Source: Pogonophryne albipinna (Eukaryota; Chordata; Actinopteri; Perciformes; Artedidraconidae). From it: 64,000 nucleotides of DNA. Positions within the stretch are counted from its first letter, which is position 1. Each line of letters starts with the position of its first letter. The stretch lies in the NCBI GenBank assembly GCA_028583405.1, contig CM053253.1, positions 2,180,227 to 2,244,226 on the forward strand, written 5' to 3'. Under the pieces are notes generated by a model. The model was given only the letters and a program-made list of their open reading frames with translations. It made no database searches and was not told the DNA's origin. The translations under genes and the position numbers were made by a program. Below are positions 1-10,780 of this stretch, piece by piece.

Positions 1-251
1 AGGCGCTTATCGAGTCCAGTTATTGTTGGATTTTCGGCGCTTTAATCCAAATATGTATTCATGGTTAGGATATGGTCACACATTATTGTTATTGTCGGAT
101 TTTTAAAGATTGAAATCAAAGTAATACTTTTAGTCAAGCATGCAAATAACAACATCAGGGCTCTCTTTTATGCCATGATAATGTGCTAATGTTAATTATA
201 CCTCCTTAAGACTACAGTGTTGCAAGTTTAGACACTTAAGCTTGAATTAGT

Positions 252-1118
252 CAGTATGTGTCTCTACTTTAAAGAGTCCTCTCCTGCTGATGTTCAGGTG
301 TATATCAGTATGTAGTGTCTCTACTTTAAAGAGTCCTCTCCTGCTGATGTTCAGGTGTATATCAGTATGTAGTGTCTCTACTTTAAAGAGTCCTCTCCTG
401 CTGATGTTCAGGTGTATATCAGTATGTAGTGTCTCTACTTTAAAGAGTCCTCTCCTGCTGATGTTCAGGTGTATATCAGTATGTAGTGTCTCTACTTTAA
501 AGAGTCCTCTCCTGCTGATGTTCAGGTGTATATCAGTGTCTCTACTTTAAAGAGTCCTCTCCTGCTGATGTTCAGGTGTATATCAGTATGTAGTGTCTCT
601 ACTTTAAAGAGTCCTCTCCTGCTGATGTTCAGGTGTATATCAGTATGTAGTGTCTCTACTTTAAAGAGTCCTCTCCTGCTGATGTTCAGGTGTATATCAG
701 TATGTAGTGTCTCTACTTTAAAGAGTCCTCTCCTGCTGATGTTCAGATGTATATCAGTATGTAGTGTCTCTACTTTAAAGAGTCCTCTCCTGCTGATGTT
801 CAGGTGTATATCATTATGTAGTGTCTCTACTTTAAAGAGTCCTCTCCTGCTGATGTTCAGGTGTATATCAGTATGTAGTGTCTCTACTTTAAAGAGTCCT
901 CTCCTGCTGATGTTCAGGTGTATATCAGTATGTAGTGTCTCTACTTTAAAGAGTCCTCTCCTGCTGATGTTCAGGTGTATATCAGTATGTAGTGTCTCTA
1001 CTTTAAAGAGTCCTCTCCTGCTGATGTTCAGGTGTATATCAGTATGTAGTGTCTCTACTTTAAAGAGTCCTCTCCTGCTGATGTTCAGGTGTATATCAGT
1101 ATGTAGTGTCTCTACATG
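252..1118 (-). repeat. 57-bp minisatellite array, locus 1 (~15 units)
   Basis: Units of 57 bp contain TACTTTAAAGAGTCCTCTCC and TGATGTTCAGGTGTATATCA. They are nearly identical, with one unit shortened near 526-540 (loss of ATGTAGT) and point variants near 747 and 814. The orientation is opposite to loci 2 and 3. Confidence 0.98.
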
Positions 1119-1407
1119 TCTCCATGCTTTAATGTTCAAAAAGCTCTTTATTTTTCTCATACGGCCTGTGCTGCATCACCTCTTTTCACCCTCTGTCTGA
1201 AACCAGAGCCCAGTCTGCTCTGATTAGTTAGCTGGTCGTCTCTGTTGTGATTGGTCAACCTGCTTAGAGATGTCCCGCCCCTTAGCCTATTATGTACAAT
1301 AGGTTGTAGTGCTAGCCAATAGAAGCGCAAGTGTTACATAGTGATGTAACAATGTTCTGGAGGTAACTGAAAGGGAACCCCCCAAAAGCCTAATAGGGCC
1401 TCTTTAA
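252..1407 (-). mobile_element. TTAA-type MITE with internal 57-bp minisatellite, locus 1
   Basis: The right end at 1389-1407 is CCTAATAGGGCCTCTTTAA; read on the minus strand it starts TTAAAGAGGCCCTATTAGGC. The unique part (1119-1407) matches the start of locus 2 in reverse, including the AAGAGCTTTTTGAACATTAA segment. TTAA termini suggest a piggyBac-like MITE. The distal end is missing: the minisatellite runs straight into flanking DNA near 252. Confidence 0.8.
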
Positions 1408-1710
1408 GTCTGAAGAGTCATTGCACAAACTCCTCCCAGGCTGTATGTGGAGTTGAGTTGTTAGAGTGCTGTCTCACTGTGTGTCAGTGTGAGTCAGGTC
1501 AGGATCATTTCCGTTCCTGTAACCTGCCTCTCTGTGTCCAGCGGCTCCTCTGCAGCGTTATGGTTTCCTCTCATTGTCTCCTCTGCAGCTCATCGCCTTA
1601 CTGAGGACGACCGCTGACCTCTTCCAACAGTGAAAGCTAATGAAGAGCGTTTTCCACTTGAGTCAGACGTGTTTCCTCCGCAGGATGTTTAGTCATGCTG
1701 TGATATCTAA

Positions 1711-1738
1711 CACTCTTTCTTTTTGTTTTGTTTTCCAG
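1711..1738 (+). other. plxna2: Splice acceptor of plxna2 exon 2
   Basis: A long T-rich tract (TTTCTTTTTGTTTTGTTTTC) ends in AG at 1737-1738, a strong acceptor 132 bases before the start codon. Plexin-A genes have a non-coding first exon and begin coding in exon 2, so an acceptor here fits. Other CAG acceptor-like sites lie further upstream (for example near 1588) but have weaker pyrimidine tracts. The exact start of the exon is an inference. Confidence 0.75.
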
Positions 1739-1870
1739 AAATATGTGAAGACCCCTGTGGAGATTTGACCTGCACGTTAGCCTTCAGAACAAAAAAGGCA
1801 AAGGTCCCCTCTCTTCTTCTTCCCGTCGTCCATTTTCTCTGCTTCCAGTTTCCTCGCGGAGCCGTTAGTC
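1739..1870 (+). other. plxna2: 5' UTR part of plxna2 exon 2
   Basis: This stretch lies between the predicted acceptor and the plexin start codon. The reading that continues into the plexin ORF has no upstream ATG that extends it. The start at 1871 has G at -3 and G at +4, a good vertebrate initiation context, and the N-terminal residues (MEGRRASRR) resemble known PLXNA2 N-termini. Confidence 0.65.
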
Positions 1871-3070
1871 ATGGAGGGCCGGCGGGCTTCACGCAGGACT
1901 TTATCAGCGGACCCTAAAGTTGGAGCGTTAGCCACTCTGATTGGCTTCTGGCTCTTAGTGGCCCCCGCTTTCTGCACTGAGCAAACATTCACTACTTTCC
2001 ACCCTGAGCGTCGGGACTGGCTCTTCAACCACCTGACGGTCCACCAGACAACAGGTGCACTTTACATCGGAGCCGTTAACCGTGTCTACAAGCTCTCGGG
2101 CAACCTGACCCTCCTGGTGTCACATGATACCGGCCCAGAGGACGACAACAAGGCCTGCTACCCACCCCTGATCGTCCAGCCCTGCTCCGAGCCCCTGGTC
2201 TCCACAAACAACGTCAACAAGCTCCTGCTCATCGATTACTCCCAGAACCGCCTGCTGGCGTGCGGCAGCCTCTACCAGGGCGTCTGTAAACTCCTCCGAT
2301 TGGACGACCTCTTCATCCTAGTGGAGCCGTCCCACAAGAAGGAGCACTACCTCTCCAGCGTGAACCAGACGGGCACCATGTACGGCGTCATCGTGCCGTC
2401 GCAGGGCCAGGACGGCACGCTGTTCATCGGCACCGCGGTGGACGGGAAGCAGGACTACTTTCCCACCATCTCCAGTCGGAAGCTGCCCCGGGATCCAGAG
2501 TCTTCGGACATGCTGGACTACGAGATGCACACCGACTTTGTGTCCTCGCTCATCAAGATCCCATCGGACACTCTGGCTCTGGTGTCTCACTTCGACATCT
2601 ACTACGTGTACGGCTTTGCCAGCGGCGGCTTTGTTTACTTCCTGACGGTGCAGCCGGAGACGCCGGAGAACAGCATGTCATCGAGCGGCTCCAACAACGA
2701 CCTCTTCTACACGTCGCGCATCGTCCGCCTCTGCAAGGACGATCGCAAGTTCCACTCCTACGTCTCCTTGCCCATCGGCTGTGTGAAGAACGGCGTGGAA
2801 TACCGTTTGCTTCAAGCCGCCAACCTAGGAAAGCCGGGGCGTATCCTCGCCGCCTCGCTCAACATCAGCGCCACGGACGACGTGCTCTTCACCGTCTTCT
2901 CGAAGGGACAGAAGCAGTTCCACCGGCCGCCAGACGACTCGGCGCTCTGCGTGTTCACCATCAAAGACATCAACGCTCGCATCAAGGAGCGCCTGCAGTC
3001 CTGCTACCAGGGCGAGGGAAACCTGGAGCTCAACTGGCTGCTGGGGAAGGACGTGCAGTGCACCAAGGCG
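1871..3070 (+). CDS. plxna2: Plexin-A2, coding exon 2: signal peptide and most of the Sema domain (partial gene)
   Basis: Plexin-A receptors are single-pass membrane proteins that bind class 3 semaphorins with neuropilin, or class 6 semaphorins directly, and steer axons through a cytoplasmic GAP domain. This exon encodes residues 1-400. A hydrophobic signal peptide covers about residues 17-35, ending near APAFC. The Sema beta-propeller starts near residue 38 and continues beyond this exon. Family hallmarks include [12 protein letters not shown] (96-107), the [11 protein letters not shown] block (113-123), [19 protein letters not shown] (130-148), KKEHYLS (156-162), KIPSDTL (229-235) and [13 protein letters not shown] (371-383). 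Candidate N-glycosylation sites are N78, N165 and N331. Compared from memory with human PLXNA1, A2 and A4, the best match is PLXNA2 (shared [15 protein letters not shown] block near 208-218, and [13 protein letters not shown] at 388-400). The exon is 400 codons exactly and ends in phase 0 at a GTGAGT donor. The ORF is intact with no frameshift. An a/b ohnolog assignment cannot be made here. Confidence 0.95.
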
Positions 3071-3076
3071 GTGAGT
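3071..3076 (+). other. plxna2: Splice donor after plxna2 exon 2
   Basis: GTGAGT follows codon 400 (Ala, GCG) exactly. Reading through gives a stop within nine codons, and the plexin sequence resumes at 10568 in the same phase. Confidence 0.93.
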
Positions 3077-3179
3077 TCCTGCAGTCATTTCTGAATGTTC
3101 TTGTGTTGGAATAAGGCGTTGTTTTATCTAAATGCCACACAAATAACATAATGATTACTACACTTACATGTTTCATTTA

Positions 3180-3375
3180 CAGTTGCAAGAAAACCCTTTG
3201 GAATGACCTGGATTTCTGCATAAGTTGGTCATAAAATGTGTTCTGATCTTCATCTAAGTCACAACAATAGACAAACACAGTCTGCTTAAACTAATACCAC
3301 ACAAACAATTATATGTTTTCATGTTTGTATTGAACACACCATGTAAACATTCACAGTGCAGGGTGGAACAAGTGA
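3180..3375 (+). mobile_element. Left-end fragment of a Tc1-like transposon (extra copy)
   Basis: The fragment starts with CAGTTGCAAG after a TA (3178-3179). It repeats almost base for base the left end of the fuller element at 3587-3780, lacking five bases (AGTGA) near the tip. Similarity stops near 3372, where hAT-like sequence begins. It has no coding capacity. Confidence 0.8.
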
Positions 3376-3445
3376 ATCTGGGGCCCCCTGGTGGCCAGTA
3401 CATAAACGATGTGGCCCCCACCACCATCCAAGTTGCCCACCCCTG
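3371..3445 (-). mobile_element. hAT-like non-autonomous element fragment
   Basis: Read on the minus strand it begins CAGGGGTGGGCAACTTGG, a terminus typical of vertebrate hAT/Charlie-like elements, followed by a GGGGGCCACAT-type segment. It is wedged between two Tc1 left ends. The other end is not visible, and 3446-3584 is unassigned. Confidence 0.5.
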
Positions 3446-3586
3446 CTGTAGGGGGTGTGGTCTCAATAGCCATGCAGTAAGCAGTGTGCTGCATGTGATG
3501 GAGGAACGGCATGGATATCCAAGTGTACTTGAATGGCATCGGTTTGTTTTAGTCAAGATTATGCTCAAATATACTTTCCCCGACTA

Positions 3587-4507
3587 CAGTTGCAAGAAAA
3601 AGTGAACCCTTTGGAATGACCTGGATTTCTGCATAAGTTGGTCATAAAATGTGTTCTGATCTTCATCTAAGTCACAACAATAGACACACACAGTCTGCTT
3701 AAACTAATACCACACAAACAATTATATGTTTTCATGTTTGTATTGAACACACCATGTAAACATTCACAGTGCAGGGTGGAAAAAGTATGTGAACCCCGAG
3801 GCTAAAGACTTCTTCAAGAGCTAATTGGAGTCAGGAGTCAGCCAACCTGGAGTCCAATCAATGAGACGAGATTGGAGGTGTTGGTTAAAGCTGCCCTGCC
3901 CTATAAAAAATACACACCAGTTTTGAATTTGCTATTCTTAAGAAGCATTGCCAGATGTGAACCACGCCTCGCACAAAAGAGCTCTCAGAAGACCTACGAT
4001 TAAGAATTGTTGACTTGCATAAAGCTGGAAAGGGTTACAAAAGTATCTCTGAAAGCCTTGATGTTCATCAGTCCACGGTAAGACAAGTTGTCTATGAATG
4101 GAGAAAGTTCAGCACTGTTGCTACTCTCCCTAGGAGTGGCCGTCCTGTAAAGATGACTGCAAGAGCACAGCGCAGAATGCTCAATGAGGTGAAGAAGAAT
4201 CCTAGAGTGTCAGCTAGAGACTTAAAGAAATCTCTGGCACATGCTAACATCTCTGTTGACGAATCTACGATACGTAAAACACTGAACAAGAATGGAGTTC
4301 ATGGGAGGACCCCACGGAGGAAGCCACTGCTGTCCAGAACAAACATTGCTGCACGTTTGAAGTTTGCAAAAGAGCACCTGGATGTTCCACAGCACTACTG
4401 GCAACATATTCTGTGGACAGATGAAACCAAAGTTGAGTTGTTTGGAAGGAACACACAACGCTATGTGTGGAGAATCCAAAGGGTTCACATACTTTTTCTT
4501 GCAACTG
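3587..4507 (+). mobile_element. Tc1/mariner element, internally deleted, with TA target duplication
   Basis: Inverted termini CAGTTGCAAGAAAAAGT at the left and its complement ending CTTGCAACTG at the right are each flanked by TA (3585-3586, 4508-4509). A second internal direct repeat of the terminus sits near 3775-3797, as in IR/DR-type Tc1 elements. The element is 921 bp where autonomous fish Tc1 elements are about 1.6 kb. The right terminus directly follows the first third of the catalytic domain, so the deletion removed the C-terminal half of the transposase. Confidence 0.92.
3964..4482 (+). pseudogene. Tc1-like transposase, N-terminal remnant
   Basis: The reading from 3964 ([20 protein letters not shown]...) is the paired-like DNA-binding region of a Tc1 transposase, with helix-turn-helix segments around [14 protein letters not shown] and SARDLKKSLAHANISVDEST and the GRP linker (RSGRP). 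It continues to the first catalytic aspartate in LWTDETKVELFG and RYVWR, then runs into the right inverted repeat near 4480. The second D and final E/D of the DDE triad are missing. The expected initiator position reads ACG at 3964-3966, and the ATG at 3955 is followed at once by TGA. It therefore cannot make active transposase. Confidence 0.9.
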
Positions 4508-4589
4508 TACATGTATCGCATACTTGGTGTCAAAACTGAATCCTGACTAAACCTATACATACACCAGTCTGTGATAAACCATTAGGATA

Positions 4590-5469
4590 TGTTCCTCTGA
4601 TTATCATGTCTTTATTTAACTAGAACCATGCATACAAATAGATCAATCAGTAAAACTATAACGTTAGAATTCATGTCAATTAAAAAAAAAAATGTTGAGA
4701 AAAAGAGTGAAAGTCAAAATAATTCAAAAAATGTCCTTTTTTTTAACTCAAAGCTAAGGATTAATGTTGTGTGAATGAGGTCACATATAATATTTATTAC
4801 CTATACAATGAAATATGCATTTTGCACGTGGCTTGTTGGGATATGTCACCACACCCACAGTTTACTTTTGCACAGATAACTGAGCGTGTGAGATCCCATA
4901 GACTTGTTTTCTGTCCGAGATGGAATCAGCGTTCAACCAATGAGAGGCCAGAGGACCCTGAATGGAGCAGAAATCTCCTTCTTGTTTCCTCCCCTCTCGA
5001 GCAGTTTGGGAAGGACCAAAAGTTCTCAATGAGCCGAGAAGCATTTAGAGTTTTTGAGGGCGTGTGCTGTAATGAAAATAAACACAGCAACCCTCAGTTA
5101 AACGCTCTTCATCGCTTCGCATAACACTCTGGCTGTTATCAAGTGACTCACACACTACATGTGATTATGTCAAATTGTTTTGCGGCTCCGCGTCCACTTT
5201 CAAGTGCATTTCAATGAGATATAAAGGGGAATGTGTTTCTGCACCACCATCAAAGCCATCAAATCTCCTCCAGCTAAATACAAACAAACACAACCAGATA
5301 AAGTAGGAAAGGGGGGGGGGGGTTACATGGTGTAAAACAAGGCCATGTATCTGCTGTATGTTGTCAAGAAGAATTACGTTTCTTGATTCCCCCCCGATCC
5401 CAGGAGAGTCCTGTCATCTGTGCTTTCATGCTGCAACTGCTAATAGGGATTTAGGAATATTCAGACTTA
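4590..5469. other. Intron 2 stretch without recognised features
   Basis: Ordinary AT-rich intron sequence with a poly-A run near 4681-4692 and a poly-G run near 5311-5322. I see no exon, repeat family or RNA gene in it. Confidence 0.6.
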
Positions 5470-6210
<741 letters not shown>

Positions 6211-6498
6211 AAGCTTTAATTAATGATACCCCTTACTATGATGAGAGCCACTGATCAGCGTCCTTTGTTGCTAATCCCCCCGGGGTCACTCGATCGACCA
6301 CTCTTATTAAAATCAGAACATTCCCCATTAACACGATGTCAGAGGTGATTGTCAGGAGGGGGGGCGGGGGGGGGGGGGGGTGTATGCAGATGACATTGCT
6401 ATCTAGCTGTGGGAGTTTAAATTAGCACCTTTTCCACAAGAAGTCCCAATCATCTCAGTGTGCTGTGGACCTTCAGAGCTGCCCCTCCCACTCTAATC

Positions 6499-6575
6499 TG
6501 CACACACACTGCACACACACTGCACACACTGCACACACACTGCACACACACTGCACACACACGGCACACACACTG
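6499..6575 (+). repeat. Short CACACACTGCA tandem repeat
   Basis: About seven imperfect units of roughly 11-12 bases, with the core CACACACTGCACACA. Confidence 0.85.
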
Positions 6576-6643
6576 GCAATAACTGCTTTTACATTACACA
6601 CCAAGGAAACTCACACTTTCCATGTCTTTTCACAGAGATAAGG

Positions 6644-7010
6644 AACACAGAGCATGTCCTCGTGCTCAATGAGCAGCCAATAAAGCCACAGTATGACAAT
6701 AGAAGTCTATGAGAAACCCCAGTATGATTTTGTTGGGGTTCTCCCTCTCCCGTAGTGTGTTATATAGGTTTTAGTGCATGTAAATGGTCTTCAGAGGGTA
6801 AAATCCCCGTGTTCCCTCCAGCGAGAGTTTCTCTTATCCACACACATATTATTGTTTATCAACTTCTCAATGTGAAATCTTGAAGAACACAGTTTTGTCT
6901 TGCATGTATTCTTGTACCCACATCCATAAGGAATACAGAGCATGTCCTCGGGCCCAGTGAGCAGCCAATAAAGCCACAGTATAATATGGATTATGCAGAT
7001 ACAAGTCAAT
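6644..7010 (+). repeat. Pair of ~55-bp direct repeats around a MITE fragment
   Basis: The segment at 6644-6697 (GAACACAGAGCATGTCCTCG...) recurs at 6930-6983 with few differences, 286 bases apart. Between them, 6721-6800 resembles an internal end of the TTAA MITE family (GGGGTTCTCCCTCTCCCGTA, GTGTGTTATATAGG). Confidence 0.7.
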
Positions 7011-8796
7011 GGATGAGGAACTCTTAAAGCCTATACAAATGACATGTAACCACTTGATATGTCAGCCATGCTCACGTCGCCCGCTTGCTGTTGAATCCCC
7101 CCCGCTCGCACAGTGTGGCGGCTTTCAAGTGTTCCACATGTTGTGTTTCTTGAATAAACATATTCCCCATCCTCACTGTGCGGTATTTTTAGAGCCTCAG
7201 ATCCACGCAAACATGAGACGGTGTGTGTGTTCAGTAAATCACACATACCTGGGCCTTTCCTGTGGTCCGTTTCTAACAGCCTTATTTACACACTCAGCTC
7301 GGGTTGCCTTTTGCACACGTTCCTCTGAGTGTACATGAGGCTGGGATTCAGACACAGCAGCCGATCACAGATTGATGGTCCAGCCTGCTGCCATCTGGAG
7401 ACTCGCAGCGTCCCTGTCGTCTCTCCCATGATGGGTTTCCTTCTCTTTCTGTCAACGCCGTCATGCGATCGCTTTCTGCTTCTACCCTTTGAACTCATTA
7501 TGATCGTATTGAGAGAAATCCTGTAATGCATCCATTCAGAAGACTCCTATCTTTGTGTTATTGTTTTACAGGATTATGTTGAAAACTCGTTCTCTTGCAT
7601 AGATTAAATACCGTGTTGTTCGATAAGGATTATTCACACGGGGTCTATTTTAGTCTCGGAGACTTTTCTCCTCTGCTGGAGATTCTTTTACGATAAGGCA
7701 GGGGGAAACCAACACAACTGTAAGTAGGTGTACGAGAAGAACTCCAGCAAGCTCAGGGACTCCAGGGGATCTGAGTCTGCCAGGCGTTCATCATCTAAAC
7801 AATCTAGATATAATCACCAGCAAATGGTCTGCGCCCCATCTCTCAGTCTGACCTGCATGTTTAAAACTTAGCTTTAAGGAGTTTGACGAGTAGAAGAGAA
7901 TGGAGTGCATGTTTTAAATACTGCAGCACTCTGAGCTATTTTAGGACGAGGAAAGCCATGATGTGAAGAGAGAGGGGGGGGGGAGGGGGGAGGGGACTGT
8001 ACGAGTGGAGGCGATTGTCTCCTGTCAGCAATATTGCTGTTGTTCCGCTCATGAAATCTGTGCAGTAAAGACAGGCTTTACTGCCGTGGCGTAGAGAGAG
8101 GATGTCTCAGAGGATGTGTCACTCAGCAGAGACAGATATAATTTACAGGCATTAAGAGAGGGGGGGGATATACCAGTATATATATACGGGCTTGGGGAGT
8201 AGCGGATATTGATTAGGTTAGCAAGAGGTTGGGAAAAGCTATCACGTCCCTTTTGGATTTGATATTTAAAGGACAACAAACAAATGCAGAGGGTCTGAAT
8301 GCAGCACTACGGCTTGCAGTGGGAGTGTAGCTTTGATAAAGTGTGGCCGTCTCCTTTGACTCCACATGGCACTTTGAGGCCACTGTCTCTGTGACCTGAT
8401 TCAACTGCAGACCTTTACTCTGAGACACTCTGCAGCATCCAGCCTTCCCTTTCAAAGATATGCGGTACGATCACTCCCAACAACCGCAGTAATGAGACTT
8501 TATGGTGGTGATTATTTGCTAATGAAAAGGTAAACACGGCTCCCGGCTCAGATGCATATCTCAGTTTCACGGTGTTATCATGCAGCCAGCGTCTTCCTGC
8601 AGAGTGTGATGAGAGGCCGGGTAATGAGCCTCGAGGAGAGCAAGGTGGAGTTATTCAGGCGGAGCTGAAACATGTCTGCCGAGCGGAGACTCACCTCGCT
8701 CTGACCCCCCCCCCCCCCTCACCTGCCTCACCCCTCGTTTCCGACTCTCAAACTGCAACACAACTTCCACCAACACTCTGCCTCTCTGTCGCTGTT
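7011..8796. other. Intron 2 stretch without recognised features
   Basis: Mixed-composition sequence with short G runs near 7975-7997 and 8160-8167 and a C run near 8706-8717. The ORFs of 60-110 codons have no recognisable protein similarity. The direct repeat listed next begins at the end of this stretch. Confidence 0.5.
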
Positions 8797-8945
8797 AGAG
8801 AAATCCCCCTGATCCCCGGCTTGAGCTTCAATCTCAGGATCCATGTGTTTCTTGATCCTCTCCAGAATGGAAGGAGTCATCACATACAGAGCATCAGCTG
8901 AACAGTGTCCTTCACATGCTGATATCCAAGAGAGGGAGTTACACA
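8797..8945 (-). repeat. Direct repeat copy 1, possibly protein-derived
   Basis: This ~150-bp segment is repeated at 9947-10103. On the minus strand both copies can be read as peptide-like sequence containing DALYVMTPSILERI (copy 2) or LYVMTPSILERI (copy 1). Copy 1 has lost about 14 bases (the region corresponding to 10045-10059) and is frameshifted relative to copy 2. I do not recognise the source protein. Confidence 0.6.
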
Positions 8946-9580
8946 CAATTCTTGATTTTTTCACAAAATTCTGACTTTTTCACAAAATTCTGACTTTTTC
9001 TCATAATCTCATAATTATGACACTTTCTCAAAATGTTGGCTTTTTCACGAAATTCTGACTTTTTCTCAAAATCTCAAAATTATGACACTTTCTCAAAATG
9101 TTGGCTTTTTCACAAAATTATGACTTTTTTGCAACATTTCAAAATTCGGACACTTTCTCAAAATGTTGGCTTTTTCACAAAATTCTGACTTTTTAGCAAA
9201 ATCTCAAAATTATGACACTTTCTCAAAATGTTGGCTTTTTCACAAAATTCTGACTTTTTTGCAACATTTCAAAATTCGGACACTTTCTCAAAATGTTGGC
9301 TTTTTTCTGAAAATTCTGACCTTTTAACAAAATTATTGACTTTTCAAAAAATTCTTGACTTTTTCACAAAACTCTGACTTTTTCACAAAATTCAGATTTT
9401 TTCACAAAATTCTGACTTTTTCACAAAAATTCTGACTTTCAAAATGTTGGCTTTTTTCTGAAAGTCTCAAAATTCTGACCTTTTCTCAAAATGTTTTATT
9501 TTTTCAAAAAATCACAAAATTCAGACTTTTTCTCAAAATTCAGACTTTTTCACAAAATATTGACTTTTTCTAAAAATCTC
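8946..9580 (+). repeat. AT-rich degenerate tandem repeat
   Basis: Irregular tandem copies of an ACTTTTTCACAAAATTCTG-like motif, with a longer unit containing CTCAAAATGTTGGC repeated near 9030, 9098, 9160, 9226 and 9288. A related degenerate tract lies at 28640-29000. Confidence 0.9.
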
Positions 9581-9584
9581 ATAT

Positions 9585-9900
9585 TTATTTAACCAGGTAA
9601 AAAACTCATTGAGTTTCAAATCTCTTTCCCAAGAGTGACCTGGCCAAGAGGGCCAGCATGTACGAAGTTACAACAGATACAACACAGACATGACAGGCAG
9701 ACAAACATTTAAAGGATAGACGAGCACTCACATCAATGGTGTCGTGTTCTCTGTCCTTTAAGATGGACCTGAATTCCCTCATAGTGATTCCATCTGAGAG
9801 TTTCAGCTCCTTCTGGACATTGTTCCAAGCTGTGGGGGCCGCATATTTACAAGCTGTTTTACCCAGGTTTGTTCTAGGGACCAGCATCTGAATCAAAATT
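9585..9900 (-). mobile_element. LINE 3' end: C-terminus of a reverse transcriptase ORF
   Basis: On the minus strand, 9896-9700 reads LVPRTNLGKTACKYAAPTAW followed by NNVQKELKLSD. This matches the familiar C-terminal motif of fish non-LTR retrotransposon polyproteins (pattern: VPR.N.GK..F.YAAP.AWN.LQ..LK). The copy lacks everything upstream and is inactive. The family (L2, Rex1 or similar) cannot be settled here. Confidence 0.75.
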
Positions 9901-9946
9901 CTGATTCTATCTAAAAACCTAAGAACTCTTTCTGAATACTTAAAAA

Positions 9947-10103
9947 TGTTAAATCTCTCTGGTCCCCGGCTTGAGCTTCAACCTCAGGATCCATGTGTTT
10001 GTGATCCTCTCCAGAATGGAAGGAGTCATCACATACAGAGCATCAACTAGTTCCTGAGCAGTGTCCTTCACATGCTGATATCCAAGAGAGGGAGTTACAC
10101 AGT
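9947..10103 (-). repeat. Direct repeat copy 2, possibly protein-derived
   Basis: Second copy of the 8797-8945 segment. It keeps a longer minus-strand reading (GYQHVKDTAQELVD then ALYVMTPSILERI) before a frameshift. The two copies bracket the AT-rich tract and LINE tail. Confidence 0.6.
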
Positions 10104-10534
10104 CACAAGATGGAGGAATAGAAAGCAGTATTCAATGTTTACTTCAGATTAGCTCCACGTCAGAAATGAGCATGCTTGTCATATGTCTATCTCCATAGAG
10201 GCTGAATCATCATGTTAATCACATAGCTATCATCTGCCTCAAACAGTCCTGATGCTCTTCTAGGTAATCACACATCCTGTCATGTTCACAGCTACAGTTG
10301 GGATACCTTTGTTATCATGTTACTCTCATGTTGGAAGAGGACATTCACTATTTTCCCAACAGTCGCCTTCATCTGATTTATTTCACCAGGCAGTATTTCA
10401 TTTTACATTTACAGTCTTTCTCTATCTTATTTGATATACAGTACATACAGACAAACATACAATAAGTGAAAAGAGAAAACAAACAAAACAGAAAGTCTTG
10501 CAACATAATCTGCACTATTTGGATTGTTTTGTGC

Positions 10535-10567
10535 CTCATGCTTTCTTTATCGCCCCTCTGTGTGCAG
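10535..10567 (+). other. plxna2: Splice acceptor of plxna2 exon 3
   Basis: The pyrimidine-rich stretch TTTCTTTATCGCCCCTCTGT precedes GTGCAG, and the next base (10568) continues the plexin reading in phase 0. Confidence 0.92.
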
Positions 10568-10750
10568 CCGGTGCCCATCGACGACTCGTTCTGCGGTCTG
10601 GACATCAACCAGCCCCTCGGGGGGTCCCAGCTGGTCACCGGTCACACTCTGTACACCGAGACCCGGGACCGCATGACCTCTGTGACCTCGTACGTCTACA
10701 ACGGATACTGCGTGGCCTTCGTGGGAACCAAGAGCGGACGCCTGAAGAAG
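10568..10750 (+). CDS. plxna2: Plexin-A2, coding exon 3: continuation of the Sema domain (partial gene)
   Basis: 61 codons (residues 401-461) continue the Sema propeller: [20 protein letters not shown], then a variable stretch, [14 protein letters not shown] and [13 protein letters not shown]. This matches the exon following KDVQCTKA in human PLXNA2 ([19 protein letters not shown] and FVGTKSGKLKK, from memory). PLXNA1 and PLXNA4 read differently at these positions. Both borders are phase 0, with AG before and GTAAGC after. The reading is intact. The next exon is not in this window, so the gene is incomplete here. The TTAA MITE begins only 31 bases after the exon end. Confidence 0.95.
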
Positions 10751-10756
10751 GTAAGC
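10751..10756 (+). other. plxna2: Splice donor after plxna2 exon 3
   Basis: AAG|GTAAGC is a near-consensus donor immediately after the conserved SGRLKK codons. Confidence 0.93.
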
Positions 10757-10780
10757 CCACTTCAACATCTCCCAGAGCGC

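Noticed and set aside
1723..1917. 64-codon ORF overlapping the plexin start as an alternative start
   Set aside because: It is in a different frame, and it begins before the predicted splice acceptor within the polypyrimidine tract.
4771..5124. 117-codon ORF in intron 2
   Set aside because: No recognisable similarity, no splice-site context and no composition shift; likely chance.
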